Assembly: GCF_047600445.1 (NCBI RefSeq)
Contig: NZ_JASGKT010000002.1
Coordinates: 1,674,001 to 1,738,000, forward strand
Length of the DNA stretch: 64,000 nt
Reading direction: 5' to 3'
Source: Piscinibacter sp047600445
GTDB taxonomy: Bacteria > Pseudomonadota > Gammaproteobacteria > Burkholderiales > Burkholderiaceae_C
Of the stretch, positions 33,329 through 42,725 are shown in pieces (positions within the stretch are counted from its first letter, which is position 1; each line of letters begins with the position of its first letter). A program made the translations under genes and the position numbers. The notes below the pieces were generated by a model. It searched no databases. It saw only the letters and a program-made list of their open reading frames with translations, and was not told the DNA's origin.

Positions 33329-33949
33329 TCAGGGGATCAGCAGTTCGCGCACCGGCGCGAAGGAGCGGCGGTGCTCCGGGCAGGCGCCGTGCGTGCGCAG
33401 CGCGGCCAGGTGCTCGGGCGTCGGGTAGCCCTTGTGGCCGTCGAAGCCGTACTGCGGATGCGCCTCGTGCATCGCCAGGCAGAGGCGGTCGCGGTGCACC
33501 TTGGCGAGGATGGAGGCGGCCGAGATCGCCTTGACCTTGGCGTCGCCCTTGACGATGGCCTCGGCCGGCACCTTCAGCACCGGGATGCGGTTGCCGTCGA
33601 CCAGCACCTTGGCCGGCTTCAGGCGCAGCCCCTCGACGGCGCGGCGCATCGCCAGCATCGTGGCCTGCAGGATGTTGAGCTGGTCGATCTCGGCGGCGCT
33701 CGCCTCGGCGATGCAGCAGCACAGCGCCTTGGCGCGGATCTCGTCGAACAGCTTCTCGCGCTTGCGCGCCGTCAGCGCCTTGGAGTCGGCCAGGCCGCGG
33801 ATCGGCTGCAGTTCGTCGAGCATCACCGCCGCGGCCACCACCGGGCCGGCCAGCGGACCGCGGCCGGCCTCGTCGACGCCGGCCACCAGCCCGGGCGCGT
33901 CGAAGACCAGGCCGAGCTGCTCAGCGCGCAAGAACTTCCGCGATCGCAT
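33329..33949 (-). CDS. rnhB: Ribonuclease HII
   Basis: Cuts RNA of RNA-DNA hybrids and misincorporated ribonucleotides. The 206 residues contain the catalytic set: GVDEAGRGPLAGPVVAAAV (Asp-Glu pair), ADSKALTARKREKL, LVDGNRIP, AISAASILAKVHRDR (Asp) and GYPTPEHLAALRTHG. The chosen ATG overlaps the end of lpxB by 29 bases; no closer start before the conserved GVDEAGRG would keep the whole N-terminal strand. The order lpxB-rnhB-trmH is usual for betaproteobacteria. Confidence 0.96.
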   Translation of the reverse strand: MRSRKFLRAEQLGLVFDAPGLVAGVDEAGRGPLAGPVVAAAVMLDELQPIRGLADSKALTARKREKLFDEIRAKALCCCIAEASAAEIDQLNILQATMLAMRRAVEGLRLKPAKVLVDGNRIPVLKVPAEAIVKGDAKVKAISAASILAKVHRDRLCLAMHEAHPQYGFDGHKGYPTPEHLAALRTHGACPEHRRSFAPVRELLIP

Positions 33950-35060
33950 CGGTGGCGGCGCGCGCGGTGTCGCGCTTCAGTTCGAGGTGCAGCGCGCGGA
34001 AGCGCGTTTCCAGCTCGGCGCAGCGCTGCGGGTCGTCGAGCCAGGCGAGCGTGGCGTGCGCCAGCCGCTCGGGCGTGGCGTCGCCCTGGATCAGCTCGGG
34101 CACGGCGAAGTCGCGCAGCAGGATGTTGGGCAGCCCGACCCAGGGCTGGTACTTCATGCGCTTCATCATCTGCCAGCTCAGCGCATGCATCGCGTAGGTG
34201 ATGACCATCGGCCGCTTGAACAGCGCCGCCTCCAGCGTGGCGGTGCCGCTGGCGATCAGCGTCACGTCGCAGGCGGCCAGCGCCTCGTGCGAGCGGCCGT
34301 CGAGCAGTTCGATGCCGACGCGGTCGGCGTACTGCTTGCGCAGCGGCTCGACGAGGTGGCGCAGCCCCGGCACCACCGGCAGGACGAAACGCAGCCCCGG
34401 GCGCAGCTCGTTCATCTCGGCGGCGGCGGCGAACAGGCGCGGCGCGATGTACTGGATCTCCGAGCGCCGGCTGCCGGGCAGCAGCGCGACCACCACCGCG
34501 TCGCCGGGCAGGCCGAGCGCGGAGCGCGCCTGGCCGCGCGGCACCTCGAGCGCAATGGTGTCGGCCAGCGGGTGGCCGACGTAGTGCGCCGCGATGCCGC
34601 TCCTGGCGTAGATCTCCGGCTCGAAGGGGAAGATGCACAGCACAGCATCGACGGCCTTGCGCATCTTCTCGATGCGCTTGCCGCGCCAGGCCCAGATCGA
34701 CGGGCTGATGAAGTGCACGGTGCGGATGCCGCCGGCCTTCAGGCGCGCTTCGAGATCGAGGTTGAAGTCGGGCGCGTCGACGCCGATGAACAGGTCGGGC
34801 CTGGCGGCCAGCAGCCGCTCGGCGAGCTGGTTGCGGATGCCGGCCAACTCGCGGTAGTGGCTCAGCACCTCGACGTAGCCGCGCACCGCCAGCTTGTCGT
34901 GCGGCCACCAGGCCTCGAAACCCTGCGCCGCCATCTTCGGCCCGCCGATGCCCTGCGCCACGAGGCCGGGCCAGCGCGCGCGCAGGCCGCCGAGCAGCAG
35001 GCCGGCGAGCAGGTCGCCCGAGGCCTCGCCGGCCACCATGCCGAAACGCGGCGTGGTCAT
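33921..35060 (-). CDS. lpxB: Lipid-A-disaccharide synthase
   Basis: Peripheral membrane glycosyltransferase that joins lipid X and UDP-2,3-diacylglucosamine to the lipid A disaccharide. 379 residues with the N-terminal GMVAGEASGDLLAGLLLGGL, GIGGPKMAAQGFE, IGVDAPDFNLDLEARLK, YISPSIWAWRGKR-like FISPSIWAWRGKRIEKM, VGHPLADTIAL, LLPGSRRSEIQYIAPRLF and IASGTATLEAALFKRPMVI. It begins 9 bases after the lpxA stop in the lipid A cluster. Confidence 0.97.
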   Translation of the reverse strand: MTTPRFGMVAGEASGDLLAGLLLGGLRARWPGLVAQGIGGPKMAAQGFEAWWPHDKLAVRGYVEVLSHYRELAGIRNQLAERLLAARPDLFIGVDAPDFNLDLEARLKAGGIRTVHFISPSIWAWRGKRIEKMRKAVDAVLCIFPFEPEIYARSGIAAHYVGHPLADTIALEVPRGQARSALGLPGDAVVVALLPGSRRSEIQYIAPRLFAAAAEMNELRPGLRFVLPVVPGLRHLVEPLRKQYADRVGIELLDGRSHEALAACDVTLIASGTATLEAALFKRPMVITYAMHALSWQMMKRMKYQPWVGLPNILLRDFAVPELIQGDATPERLAHATLAWLDDPQRCAELETRFRALHLELKRDTARAATDAIAEVLAR

Positions 35061-35069
35061 CGCCCGGTG

Positions 35070-35861
35070 TCAGCGCACGATGCCGCGGCTCGCGTCGCCG
35101 AGGAAACCGAGCATCAGCTCGACGTCGGCATCGCCCTCGGGCACGGCGCCTTTCATCGCGGCGATCTCGGCGATGCCCGCGGCCAGCGTCAGCCCTTTGC
35201 GGTACAGCGCGCGGTGCATCTGCTTGACCTGCGCGATGCGTTCGGGCGTGTAGCCGCGGCGCTTCAGGCCCTCGGCGTTGATGCCCTGCGCCTCGGCCGG
35301 GTTGCCGGCCGCGGTGACGAAGGGCGGCAGGTCCTGCGACAGCCGGGTCTGGAAGCCCGTCATCGCATGCGCGCCGACGCGCACGAACTGGTGCACGCCC
35401 GACAGCCCGCCGAGGAAGACCCAGTCGCCCAGGTGCACGTGGCCGCCGAGCTGCGTCGCGTTGGCGATGATGATGTGGCTGCCGAGCCGGCAGTCGTGCG
35501 CGATGTGCACGTAGGCCATGATCCAGTTGTCGTCGCCCAGGCGCGTGACGCCGCCGTCCTGCACCGTGCCGGTGTTCAGCGTGCAGAACTCGCGGATCGT
35601 ATTGCCGTTGCCGATGACCAGCTCGGTGGGTTCGCCGGCGTACTTCTTGTCCTGCGGCATCGCGCCGATCGAGCCGAACTGGAAGAAGCGGTTGTCGCGC
35701 CCGATCGTCGTGCGGCCCTCGACCACGCAGTGCGCGCCTATGGACGTGCGGTCGCCGATGCGCACCTGCGGCCCGACGACGGCATAAGGCCCTATCGTGA
35801 CGTTCTCGCCCAGCTCGGCGCCGGCGTCGACGATGGCGGTGGGGTGGATGTTCGTCGCCAT
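35070..35861 (-). CDS. lpxA: UDP-N-acetylglucosamine O-acyltransferase
   Basis: First enzyme of lipid A synthesis, using hydroxyacyl-ACP. 263 residues made of left-handed beta-helix hexapeptide repeats (IHPTAIVDAGAELGENVTIG, IGDRTSIGAHCVVEG) and the catalytic His in YVHIAHDCRLGSHIIIAN. The C-terminal helical part has NAEGLKRRGYTPERIAQVKQ. The acyl chain length ruler residue cannot be safely read here. It follows fabZ after 10 bases. Confidence 0.97.
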   Translation of the reverse strand: MATNIHPTAIVDAGAELGENVTIGPYAVVGPQVRIGDRTSIGAHCVVEGRTTIGRDNRFFQFGSIGAMPQDKKYAGEPTELVIGNGNTIREFCTLNTGTVQDGGVTRLGDDNWIMAYVHIAHDCRLGSHIIIANATQLGGHVHLGDWVFLGGLSGVHQFVRVGAHAMTGFQTRLSQDLPPFVTAAGNPAEAQGINAEGLKRRGYTPERIAQVKQMHRALYRKGLTLAAGIAEIAAMKGAVPEGDADVELMLGFLGDASRGIVR

Positions 35862-35871
35862 GGTCGGCGGC

Positions 35872-36318
35872 TCAAGCGAAGCTGCGCATCGTGCACATCA
35901 GGTCGGCCTCGACGGCCAGTTCGTCGCCGACCAGCGCGCGTGCCTTGAACTTGAACACCGAGGACTTCGCGCGTTCGAGCGTGGCTTCCAGCGTCAACTG
36001 GTCGCCGGGTTCCACCGGGCGCTTGAAGCGCGCGTTGTCGATGCCGGCGAAGTAGTAGACGGTGTTCTCGTCGGCGTCCTGGCCGAGCGTCGCGAAGGCC
36101 AGCAGCGCCGAGGCCTGCGCCAGCGCCTCGATCATCAGCACGCCGGGCATCACCGGGCGGCGCGGGAAGTGGCCGTTGAAGAAGTCCTCGTTGATCGTGA
36201 CGTTCTTGATCGCCTTGATGCGCTGGCCCTTGTCGAGCTCGAGCACGCGGTCCACCAGCAGGATCGGGTAGCGGTGCGGCAGCTTCTTCAGGATCTGGTG
36301 GATGTCCATCGTCGTCAT
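35872..36318 (-). CDS. fabZ: 3-hydroxyacyl-[acyl-carrier-protein] dehydratase FabZ
   Basis: Dehydrates beta-hydroxyacyl-ACP in fatty acid elongation, competing with LpxA/LpxD for the same substrates, which explains its place inside the lipid A cluster. 148 residues: hot-dog fold with IHQILKKLPHRYPILLVDRV, the active-site His and Glu in FNGHFPRRPVMPGVLMIEAL, and YYFAGIDNARFKRPVEPGD. The ATG overlaps the lpxD stop as ATGA. Confidence 0.97.
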   Translation of the reverse strand: MTTMDIHQILKKLPHRYPILLVDRVLELDKGQRIKAIKNVTINEDFFNGHFPRRPVMPGVLMIEALAQASALLAFATLGQDADENTVYYFAGIDNARFKRPVEPGDQLTLEATLERAKSSVFKFKARALVGDELAVEADLMCTMRSFA

Positions 36319-37304
36319 GCTTGTCTCTCGTTCTTCTCGAGCGCCCGGATGCGGTCGCGCAGCGCGTGAAGCTGGCGCAGCGTGGCGGCGTTCTTCTCCC
36401 ACGCGGCATTGTCGTCGATGGGGAACACGCCGCTGTAGTGGCCCGGCTGGCGGATCGAGCGCATCACCACCGAGGCGGCCGAGATGTGCACGTCGTCGGC
36501 CAGCGTCAGGTGGCCGAGGATGACCGCCGCGCCGCCGATGGTGCAGCGCTTGCCGATCACGCCGCTGCCGGCCACGCCCGAGCAACCGGCCATCGCCGAA
36601 TGCGCGCCGATGCGCACGTTGTGGCCGATCTGGATCAGGTTGTCGAGCTTGACGCCGTCCTCGATCACGGTGTCGTCGAGCGCGCCGCGGTCGATGCAGG
36701 TGTTGGCGCCGATCTCGACGTCGTCGCCGATGCGCACGGCGCCGAGCTGCTCGATCTTCTCGTAGCGCAGCCCGTCCTCGCCCTCGACGGGCGCGAAGCC
36801 GAAGCCGTCGGCGCCGATCACCGCGCCGCCGTGCACGACGCAGCGCGCGCCGATCGTGCAGCCGTCGTAGACCGTCACGTGCGCGGCCAGCCGAGTGCCG
36901 GCGCCGATGCGCACGTTGGCGCCGATCACGCACAGCGGGCCGATCACCGCGTCGGCCGCGACCCGCGCGCTGGCGTCGACCACCGCGCTGGGGTGGATGC
37001 CGGATGCCGGCCGCGGCCGCAGCGTGCGCACCCACCACTGCGTGAGCCGCGCGTAGTAGGCATAGGGGTCGGGCGTGACGATCGCCGCGCCGCGCGCGGC
37101 GGCTTCGTCGCGCAGCGCCGGCGCGACGATCACGCAGCCGGCGCGCGAGCTCGCGAGCTGCGAGCGGTACTTGGGGTTGGCGAGGAAGGCGATCGCGTCG
37201 GGCGCCGCGCTTTCCAGGGTGGCGATGCGCGCGATGCGCAGTTCGCCGTCGCCGACCAGTTCGCCGCCGAGTTGCCCGGCGATCTCGCGCAGAGCAACTT
37301 CCAT
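36315..37304 (-). CDS. lpxD: UDP-3-O-acylglucosamine N-acyltransferase
   Basis: Third step of lipid A synthesis. 329 residues: N-terminal uridine-binding domain (LREIAGQLGGELVGDGELRI, AIAFLANPKYRSQL), then hexapeptide repeats (IHPSAVVDASARVAADAVIG, GADGFGFAP) with the catalytic His region IQIGHNVRIGAHSAMAGCSG and VAGSGVIGKRC. The C-terminal helix ends in ALRDRIRALEKNERQA. It sits 16 bases after ompH. Confidence 0.97.
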   Translation of the reverse strand: MEVALREIAGQLGGELVGDGELRIARIATLESAAPDAIAFLANPKYRSQLASSRAGCVIVAPALRDEAAARGAAIVTPDPYAYYARLTQWWVRTLRPRPASGIHPSAVVDASARVAADAVIGPLCVIGANVRIGAGTRLAAHVTVYDGCTIGARCVVHGGAVIGADGFGFAPVEGEDGLRYEKIEQLGAVRIGDDVEIGANTCIDRGALDDTVIEDGVKLDNLIQIGHNVRIGAHSAMAGCSGVAGSGVIGKRCTIGGAAVILGHLTLADDVHISAASVVMRSIRQPGHYSGVFPIDDNAAWEKNAATLRQLHALRDRIRALEKNERQA

Positions 37305-37320
37305 CGGCGCCGCCCTGCCC

Positions 37321-37839
37321 TTACTTGGCGCCGCCCTGGGCGTTCAGCGCCTTGATCACCTTGTCGGTGATGTCGATCTTCGGGCCGGCGAACACGGCTT
37401 CCTGGATGATCAGGTCGTACTTCTCGCTGTCGAAGATCTGCTTCATGACCTTGTTGGCGCGCTCGACGACGGAGGCCAGCTCCTCGTTCTTGCGCTGCGT
37501 CAGGTCTTCCTGGAACTCGCGGCGCTTGCGGTCGAAGTCGCGGTTCTGCTCGACCAGTTCGCGCTGGCGGCGCGTGCGCTCGGATTCGGCCAGCGTCGGC
37601 GCGTCCTTGTCGAGCTTCTCGCCGGCGGCCTTGAGCTTGCCAGCCATGTCGGCCAGCTCCTTCTCGCGCTTGCCGAACTCGGCTTCGAGCTTGGCCTGCG
37701 CGGCCTTGGCCGGCACGGCGTCGCGCAGCACGCGGTCGGCGTTCACGTAACCGATCTTCAGCTCTTGCGCCTGCGCACCCAGGGCGGCGCCGGCGAGCAA
37801 CGCAGCGCAGGCCGCCGATTTCAGGAAAGAGGTATTCAT
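37321..37839 (-). CDS. Periplasmic OmpH/Skp-family chaperone
   Basis: 172-residue periplasmic holdase that escorts unfolded outer-membrane proteins to the Bam complex. Signal peptide ends near residue 24 (LAGAALGAQA), followed by LKIGYVNADRVLRDAVPAKA and two long charged helices (KEKELADMAGKLK-type, RQRELVEQNRDFDRKRREFQ) that form the tentacles of the trimer. Downstream of bamA; the ATG shares one base with the bamA stop (TAATG). Confidence 0.95.
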   Translation of the reverse strand: MNTSFLKSAACAALLAGAALGAQAQELKIGYVNADRVLRDAVPAKAAQAKLEAEFGKREKELADMAGKLKAAGEKLDKDAPTLAESERTRRQRELVEQNRDFDRKRREFQEDLTQRKNEELASVVERANKVMKQIFDSEKYDLIIQEAVFAGPKIDITDKVIKALNAQGGAK

Positions 37840-40142
37840 TAGAACGCGGTCCCGATCTGGAATTGCAGTCTCTCGATTCTATCGTTGGGCTGTTTGCGGA
37901 TGGGCGTACCCCAGCTCAGCTTGAGCGGGCCGACCGGCGAGATCCAGCTCAGGCCCAGGCCGGCCGAGGCGCGCAGGCTGTCGGCGGTCAGCTTCTCCTG
38001 CTCGCCCCACACGTTGCCGATGTCGAGGTAGCCGAACACGCGCAGCGTGCGGTCGTTGCCGGCGCCCGGCACCGGCACGTAGAGCTCGCTGTTGAGGTTG
38101 GCGCGGCGGTTGCCGCCCACGTAGGCGCCGGTCACGTCGGCCGGGCCCAGCGAGCCCTGGTCGAACGCGCGCACCGTGCCCAGGCCGCCGCCGTAGAAGT
38201 TCTTGAACACCGGGTACGGCCGCCCGCCCAGCCCGCGGCCGTAGCCCACCTCGGCGTTGACCGCGAAGGTGTACTGGCGCGTGATCGGCCAGTAGTGCTG
38301 GTACTGCAGGTTGCTGCGCATGTAGCGCGTGTTGCCGAAGGCCGTCCAGTCGACGTTGACGCGCTTGTAGCTGCCCTCGTTGGGCACCAGCGCGCTGTCG
38401 CGCTCGTCGCGCGTCCAGCCCACCGTCAGCGGGAAGGAGTTGCTGCTCTCGCCGAACTGCAGCCGGTACAGGTACAGGTTGTTCGGCATCGAGGTGCCGC
38501 CCTTGATCTGCGTGCGCTCGGCGCCGATGCCGAAGAACACCGTGTCGTACTCGCTGAACGGCACGCCGAAGCGCAGCGCCACGCCCGGCGTGACGATCTG
38601 GTACTGCTCGCCGCGGCTGTTGATCGGCTTGGCGGTGCGGTAGTAGATGTCGAAGGCGCGCGAGATGCCGTCGATCGTGAAGTACGGGTCGACCGTGCTG
38701 AGCACCAGCGTGCGGCTGCTGCGGCTGGTGTTGACCTCGATGCCGAGGTAGTTGCCCGAGCCGAACACGTTCTCCTGCTTGATCGACGCCGTCAGCGCGA
38801 GCCGGTCGGCCGACGAGTAGCCGGCGCCGAGCATCAGGTTGCCGGTGGGCTTCTCCTTGACCGACAGCGTCAGGTCGACCTGGTCCTGCGTGCCGGGCAC
38901 CTCGGTGGTGTCGACGCTCACGTCGCTGAAGTAGCCGAGGCGGTCGACGCGGTCGCGCGAGAGCTTGATGCGCTGGCCGTCGTACCACGACGACTCGAAC
39001 TGGCGGAACTCGCGGCGGATCACCTCGTCGCGCGTGCGCGTGTTGCCGGCGACGTTGATGCGCCGCACGTAGACGCGCCGCGACGGATCGGCGGCCAGCG
39101 TCAGCGCGACGCGGCCGTTGGCGCGGTCGATCTCGGGGCGCGCGTCGATGCGCGCGAAGGCGTAGCCGAACAGGCCGAAGTGGTCGGAGAAGGCCTTGGT
39201 GGTCTCGGTCACCGCCTCGGCGCGGTAGGGCTCGCCGGGCTTGATGCTCACCAGGGTCTTGAAGTCCTCTTCCTTGCCGAGGTAGTCGCCCTCGAGCCTG
39301 ACCGAGGTCACCGTGTAGCGCTGGCCCTCGGTGACGTTGATCGTGACGGTGATCTCCTGCTTGTCCGGCGAGATCGCCACCTGCGTCGAGTCGACGTTGA
39401 ACTCGAGGTAGCCGCGGTTCAGGTAGTAGGCGCGCAGCGTCTCCAGGTCGGCGTTGAGCTTGGAGCGCGAATAGCGGTCGGCCTTGGTGTACCAGTTGAG
39501 CCAGCCGCCGTCGTTCAGGTCGAACAGGCCCTTGAGCGTGCTCTCGGAGAAGGCCTTGTTGCCGACGATGCGCAGCTCGTGGATCTTCGCCGCCGTGCCC
39601 TCGGTGATCGTGAAGGTCACGTTGACGCGGTTGCGCTCCTGCGGCGTCACGGTGGTCACCACCTCGGCGCCGTACAGACTGCGCGTCAGGTACTGGCGCT
39701 TGAGCTCCTGCTCGGCGCGGTCGGCCAGTGCCTTGTCGAAGGGCAGGCCCTCGCCGATGCCGAAGTCCTTCAGCGACTTGACCAGCGTGTCCTTCTCGAA
39801 CTCTTTCAGGCCGACGAAGTCGATCGCGGCGATCACCGGGCGCTCCTCGACGATCACGACGACGACGCCGTCGTCGATGTCGATGCGCACGTCCTTGAAC
39901 AGCCCGGTGGCGAACAGCGCGCGCAGCGCGGCGGCGCCCTTCTCGTCGTTGTAGGTGTCGCCGATGCGGAACGGCAGCGAGGCGAACACCGTGCCGGCGT
40001 CGGTGCGCTGCAGGCCCTCGACACGGATGTCCTTGAGCGTGAAGGGTTCGACCGCCCAGGCGCTGCCGGCGTGCAGCGCGGCGGCCAGGGCGATGCCGAG
40101 AACGGTCGGGCGGAATGCGGGCGCGCGTCGGGAAGAAGGCAT
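37839..40142 (-). CDS. bamA: Outer membrane protein assembly factor BamA
   Basis: Core of the beta-barrel assembly machine. 767 residues: signal peptide (to about residue 30, HAGSAWA), five POTRA domains (the first with FTLKDIRVEGLQRTDAGTVF; the fifth with RVYVRRINVAGNTRTRDEVI), and a 16-strand barrel that ends in Phe (LQFQIGTAF). The VRGF-like loop that gates the barrel is read as VRAFDQGSLGP near 640. Flanked by rseP and the Skp-type chaperone, as in most Gram-negatives. bamB, another part of the complex, is at 62748-63872. Confidence 0.97.
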   Translation of the reverse strand: MPSSRRAPAFRPTVLGIALAAALHAGSAWAVEPFTLKDIRVEGLQRTDAGTVFASLPFRIGDTYNDEKGAAALRALFATGLFKDVRIDIDDGVVVVIVEERPVIAAIDFVGLKEFEKDTLVKSLKDFGIGEGLPFDKALADRAEQELKRQYLTRSLYGAEVVTTVTPQERNRVNVTFTITEGTAAKIHELRIVGNKAFSESTLKGLFDLNDGGWLNWYTKADRYSRSKLNADLETLRAYYLNRGYLEFNVDSTQVAISPDKQEITVTINVTEGQRYTVTSVRLEGDYLGKEEDFKTLVSIKPGEPYRAEAVTETTKAFSDHFGLFGYAFARIDARPEIDRANGRVALTLAADPSRRVYVRRINVAGNTRTRDEVIRREFRQFESSWYDGQRIKLSRDRVDRLGYFSDVSVDTTEVPGTQDQVDLTLSVKEKPTGNLMLGAGYSSADRLALTASIKQENVFGSGNYLGIEVNTSRSSRTLVLSTVDPYFTIDGISRAFDIYYRTAKPINSRGEQYQIVTPGVALRFGVPFSEYDTVFFGIGAERTQIKGGTSMPNNLYLYRLQFGESSNSFPLTVGWTRDERDSALVPNEGSYKRVNVDWTAFGNTRYMRSNLQYQHYWPITRQYTFAVNAEVGYGRGLGGRPYPVFKNFYGGGLGTVRAFDQGSLGPADVTGAYVGGNRRANLNSELYVPVPGAGNDRTLRVFGYLDIGNVWGEQEKLTADSLRASAGLGLSWISPVGPLKLSWGTPIRKQPNDRIERLQFQIGTAF

Positions 40143-40151
40143 GCGTCGGGG

Positions 40152-41519
40152 TCAGTGCAGGCCCAGGAGTCGGGCCACGTCGTTGTAGAGAGCCAGGGAC
40201 ATCATCATGAGCATGATGGCCACCCCGCCACGCTGCAGCCGCTCCAGCCACAACTCGGAGACCGGCCGCCCCGTCACACCCTCGAAAAGATAATACATCA
40301 GGTGCCCGCCATCGAGCATCGGCAGCGGCAGCAGGTTCAACACGCCGAGTGACACGCTGACCACCGCGAGGAAGCCGAGGTAGTAGGCCAGCCCGAGCTG
40401 CACCGACTGGCCGGCGTAGTCGGCGATGGTCAGCGGCCCGCTGAGGTTCTTCAGCGAGGCCTCGCCGACCAGCATGCGGCCGAGCATCTTCAGCGTCAGC
40501 GCCGACATCTCCCAGGTGCGCGAGGCCGCGCGCGCCAGGCCCTCGACGAAGCCGTAGCGCACCTTGACCATCTCCGGCGCCTGGCCGGGATAGGCCTCGA
40601 TGCGGCCGACACTGCGCGTGCCCTCGGCGACGACGCTGGGCGTCACGGCGATCTCCAGCGTGCGGCCGGCGCGCTCGACGCGCCACAGCATCTCGCGCGC
40701 CGCGCCGTCGGCGCCGTTGGCGCGGATCAGCTCGCGGATGCGGCCGGCCTCGGCGATCGCCTCGCCGTCGATGGACAGCACGCGGTCGCCGGCGCGCAGG
40801 CCGGCGCGCGCCGCCGGCCCGGCCGGCTTGGTCTCGCCGAGCACCGGCTCGCTGAACGGCGCGCCGATGCCGATCTGCTTCCTCGCCGCCGCGTCGACCT
40901 CGCGCCCGGCCAGCGCCTGCAGATCGAGCACCACGCGCCGCTGGCCGTGGCCCTGCGTGTCGGCCACCAGCAGGTGCAGCGGCTCGCCGTGCAGCACCGA
41001 CTGCGTCAGCTGCCAGTGCAGCTCGTTCATCGAGCGCAGGTCGTGCCACTCGGCGCCGTCGTCCGACCAGGCCTGCGCCCAGTCGCCGGCGCGCAGGCCG
41101 GCGCGCTCGGCCAGGCTGCCGGCGGCGGGCGCGGCCATCACGGCCTTGGGCTCGTCGGTGCCGATCCAGCTCGCGCCGGCGTACAGCAGCACCGCCAGCA
41201 GCAGGTTGGCCACCGGCCCGGCGGCGACGATGGCCGTGCGCTGCCACAGCGTCTTGCGGTTGAAGGCGCGGTGCGCGTCTTCGGGCGCGACCGCGGCCTC
41301 GCGCTCGTCGAGCATGCGCACGTAGCCGCCCAGCGGCAGCGCGCAGACGACGAACTCGGTGCTCTCGGGCGTGGGCTGGCGGCGCCACAGCACGCGGCCG
41401 AAGCCGACCGAGAAGCGCAGCACCTTGACGCCGCAGGCCACCGCCACGCGGTAGTGGCCGTACTCGTGCACGACGATCAGCACGCCGAGCGTCAGGATGA
41501 AGGCAAGCAGCGTGGTCAT
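40152..41519 (-). CDS. rseP: Site-2 zinc protease RseP
   Basis: Inner-membrane protease that carries out the second cut of the anti-sigma-E factor RseA and clears signal peptides. 455 residues with the zinc motif HEYGH in the first membrane helix (LGVLIVVHEYGHYRVAVACG), two PDZ-type domains (RAGLRAGD in both, near 145 and 235), and the second catalytic motif NLLPLPMLDGGHLMYY. ATG overlaps the dxr stop (ATGA). Placed between dxr and bamA, which links envelope stress control to barrel assembly. Confidence 0.97.
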   Translation of the reverse strand: MTTLLAFILTLGVLIVVHEYGHYRVAVACGVKVLRFSVGFGRVLWRRQPTPESTEFVVCALPLGGYVRMLDEREAAVAPEDAHRAFNRKTLWQRTAIVAAGPVANLLLAVLLYAGASWIGTDEPKAVMAAPAAGSLAERAGLRAGDWAQAWSDDGAEWHDLRSMNELHWQLTQSVLHGEPLHLLVADTQGHGQRRVVLDLQALAGREVDAAARKQIGIGAPFSEPVLGETKPAGPAARAGLRAGDRVLSIDGEAIAEAGRIRELIRANGADGAAREMLWRVERAGRTLEIAVTPSVVAEGTRSVGRIEAYPGQAPEMVKVRYGFVEGLARAASRTWEMSALTLKMLGRMLVGEASLKNLSGPLTIADYAGQSVQLGLAYYLGFLAVVSVSLGVLNLLPLPMLDGGHLMYYLFEGVTGRPVSELWLERLQRGGVAIMLMMMSLALYNDVARLLGLH

Positions 41520-42715
41520 CGTGCCAGGTTGCGGATCAACTGCCGCGCCTCGCGGCGCGCGCGCTCGTCCAGGTCGAGCAGGCCCGGCAGCGACTGCGCG
41601 GCCTCCGGCGCCGGAAGCACACGCCCGACGGTGCCGGCGTTGACGCTGTGAATGCGATCGAAGGCTATGGTTCCGGCCAGGAACGCGGCCACGGCCTCCT
41701 CGTTGGCGGCGTTCAGCACCGCGGTGCTGCCCGGCGCGGCGCGCAGCGCCTGCCACGACAGTTCGAGCCCGGGGTAGCGCACGAAGTCGGCCGGCTCGAA
41801 GCTGAGCGCGGACAACGCGGTGAAATCGAGCGCCGACGCGCCCGACTCGATGCGCTCGGGGAACGACAGGCCGTAGGCGATCGGCACGCGCATGTCGGGC
41901 GTGCCGAGCTGCGCCAGCACCGAGTTGTCGCGGCACACCACCATCGAGTGGATGATGCTCTGCGGGTGCAGCACGACGCGGATGCGCTCGGGCGCGAGGT
42001 CGAACAGCCAGCGCGCCTCGATGACCTCGAGCGCCTTGTTCATCATCGTCGCCGAGTCGACCGAGATCTTGCGCCCCATCACCCAGTTCGGGTGCGCGCA
42101 GGCCTCGTCGGGCGTCACCGCGTGCAGCGTGGCCGGGTCGCGGCCGCGGAACGGCCCGCCCGAGGCGGTCAGCACGATGTGGGCTATGCGCTGCGGCCAG
42201 CTCGCGCGGTCTTCGGGCAGGCACTGGAAGATCGCCGAGTGCTCGCTGTCGATCGGCAGCAGCGTCGCGCCGCCGGCCTTCACCGCGTCCATGAAGAACG
42301 CGCCGCCGACCACCAGCGCCTCCTTGTTGGCCAGCAGCAGGCGCTTGCCGGCGCGCGCCGCGGCCAGGCACGACGACAGCCCGGCCGCGCCGACGATCGC
42401 CGCCATCACCACCTCGACCTCGGGGTGCGCGGCCAGTTCGTCGAGCGCGCGCTCCCCGGCCAGCACCTCGGTGCGCAGGCCTTCGCGCCGCAGCCGCTCG
42501 CGCAGCGCGGCGGCGCGCGCCGCATCGGGCATGGCGGCGAAGCGCGGCCGCCATTGCAGGCACTGCCGCGCCAGCTCGTCGACGCGGCTCGCGCCGGTCA
42601 GCGCGAACACCTCGAAGCGCCCGGGGTGGCGCGCGATCACGTCCAGCGTGCTGACGCCGATCGAGCCGGTCGAACCGAGCACGCAGATGCGTTGGCGGGC
42701 GGTGGCGGAGCTCAT
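41516..42715 (-). CDS. dxr: 1-deoxy-D-xylulose 5-phosphate reductoisomerase
   Basis: Second step of the MEP isoprenoid pathway. 399 residues: NADPH fold ICVLGSTGSIGVSTLDVI, ANKEALVVGGAFF, the metal-binding DSEHSAIFQCL, SGGPFRG, HPNWVMGRKISVDSATMMNK, HPQSIIHSMV and TLNAANEEAVAAFL-like VLNAANEEAVAAFLAGTI. Between cdsA and rseP; the product feeds UppS, two genes upstream. Confidence 0.97.
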   Translation of the reverse strand: MSSATARQRICVLGSTGSIGVSTLDVIARHPGRFEVFALTGASRVDELARQCLQWRPRFAAMPDAARAAALRERLRREGLRTEVLAGERALDELAAHPEVEVVMAAIVGAAGLSSCLAAARAGKRLLLANKEALVVGGAFFMDAVKAGGATLLPIDSEHSAIFQCLPEDRASWPQRIAHIVLTASGGPFRGRDPATLHAVTPDEACAHPNWVMGRKISVDSATMMNKALEVIEARWLFDLAPERIRVVLHPQSIIHSMVVCRDNSVLAQLGTPDMRVPIAYGLSFPERIESGASALDFTALSALSFEPADFVRYPGLELSWQALRAAPGSTAVLNAANEEAVAAFLAGTIAFDRIHSVNAGTVGRVLPAPEAAQSLPGLLDLDERARREARQLIRNLAR

Positions 42716-42725
42716 GACGTTCTGT

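Noticed and set aside
37879..41388. A 1169-codon open frame on the minus strand across bamA and rseP
   Set aside because: It is a shifted frame of bamA and rseP. The translation is Arg/Ala/Pro-rich without any family motif, while the overlapping frames encode complete, recognisable proteins. Long shadow frames are expected at this GC content.
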